From JACJWR01 sp964627505 (GTDB taxonomy: Bacteria > Actinomycetota > Actinomycetes > S36-B12 > UBA10799), in contig CAZVKB010000161.1 of NCBI GenBank assembly GCA_964627505.1, positions 1 through 5,159 of the forward strand: DNA of 5,159 bases, given 5' to 3'. This document shows, piece by piece, positions 4,661 to 5,159 of this stretch. Under the pieces are notes generated by a model. The model was not told the origin of the DNA. It saw nothing but the letters and a program-made list of their open reading frames with translations, and did not search any database. The stretch's first letter is position 1. Each line of letters starts with the position of its first letter. The position numbers and the translations under genes were made by a program.

Positions 4661-5159
4661 GTGCCCACGGACGCCCCCGGCCCACCACACACCTCGGTCC
4701 CGCAGATCCCGTGGGCGCCGACCGGCCGCGTCCATGGCACATTGGCAGTGCGCATCGCTCTCGTGACCACCGCTGTCGCGTTGCTCACCGCCCTCATCGT
4801 CGCCGCTGTTTCGGTGCCCCAAATCCGTTCAGCCGCCACCGTGGAAGCTCAACAATCGTTGGCCCGGGCCGCAGACTCGGTGGTCAACTCCATCCAGCCT
4901 GGAGTCGGGGGTCCGCAAATCCAAGGTCGTACCCTCGTGCGGTTGCGCAGCGGCGAGATCGCGGTTTATCAGATCGCCAACGGCGGAGATGCTCCCTCCT
5001 TCCTCACCGGCTCCGACCTCGCTGTGCTCTTCACAAGCGGTTCGCTGTCGGTCGTGACGCAGGTGGGCGATGAGCCGCTGCTGGTGGAGGGTCGAGCCCT
5101 CAACGATGGCTCCTATCTGCTGTTCACCGAACCGGTCTCCGTAGCCCTGGGCAGTAGCG
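4661..5159 (+). CDS. Probable sensor histidine kinase, N-terminal part (runs off the window)
   Basis: An open frame runs from a GTG at 4661 to the window end with no stop: 166 codons plus one base. Residues 1-29 are Pro-rich and hydrophilic (PTDAPGPPHTSVPQIPW). A single strong membrane helix follows at about 32-52 (RIALVTTAVALLTALIVAAV), then an extracytoplasmic segment from about 53 on with the look of a small sensor domain. No HAMP, DHp (His box) or ATPase domain is reached, so the kinase call rests on topology and on lying 10 nt after an OmpR-type regulator, the usual arrangement for a cognate pair. The start is uncertain: there is no clear Shine-Dalgarno, and in-frame TTG (4742) or GTG (4748) would remove the Pro-rich tail. 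It could instead be another one-helix membrane protein. Confidence 0.72.
   Translation, partial: MPTDAPGPPHTSVPQIPWAPTGRVHGTLAVRIALVTTAVALLTALIVAAVSVPQIRSAATVEAQQSLARAADSVVNSIQPGVGGPQIQGRTLVRLRSGEIAVYQIANGGDAPSFLTGSDLAVLFTSGSLSVVTQVGDEPLLVEGRALNDGSYLLFTEPVSVALGSS

Overview
This GC-rich window comes from an actinobacterium. The evidence is the gene set: a stand-alone hisI without hisE, a TIGR03085/mycothiol-DinB-like protein, a Trp-operon-associated membrane protein (TIGR02234/Trp_oprn_chp type) and a small HGxxPAAW membrane protein. The last three are families I know from Actinobacteria. The genus cannot be told from the sequence.

Layout. Positions 1-59 (+) hold what looks like the last 18 codons of hisF. 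A short convergent gap with stem-loops follows. A TIGR03085-type putative metal-binding protein lies on the minus strand (192-833), opposite to everything else. A 244-nt divergent intergenic region (834-1077) contains several inverted repeats. From 1078 a tightly packed plus-strand run begins: hisI (1078-1473), trpE (1470-3032, ATGA overlap with hisI), the Trp-associated four-helix membrane protein (3032-3652, 1-nt overlap with trpE), a 78-nt gap with a strong ribosome binding site, the HGxxPAAW two-helix protein (3731-3961), an OmpR/PhoB-type response regulator (3964-4650, 2 nt after the previous stop) and the 5' part of a membrane protein that is probably the partner histidine kinase (4661 to the window end).

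How the genes work together. HisF and HisI act in histidine synthesis. TrpE commits chorismate to tryptophan synthesis and carries the motifs expected of a tryptophan-feedback-inhibited enzyme. Its glutamine amidotransferase partner (TrpG) is not in the window. The two small membrane proteins are conserved companions of trpE in Actinobacteria but have no established function. In the actinobacterial order I know, trpC (then trpB, trpA) follows them. Here a two-component system takes that place, nearly abutting the HGxxPAAW gene. That is the most unusual point of the window: either a rearrangement junction in the trp locus or a signalling pair transcribed with trp membrane proteins.

No tRNA, rRNA, insertion sequence, CRISPR array or phage gene was seen. 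Most of the window is ordinary biosynthetic core genome.
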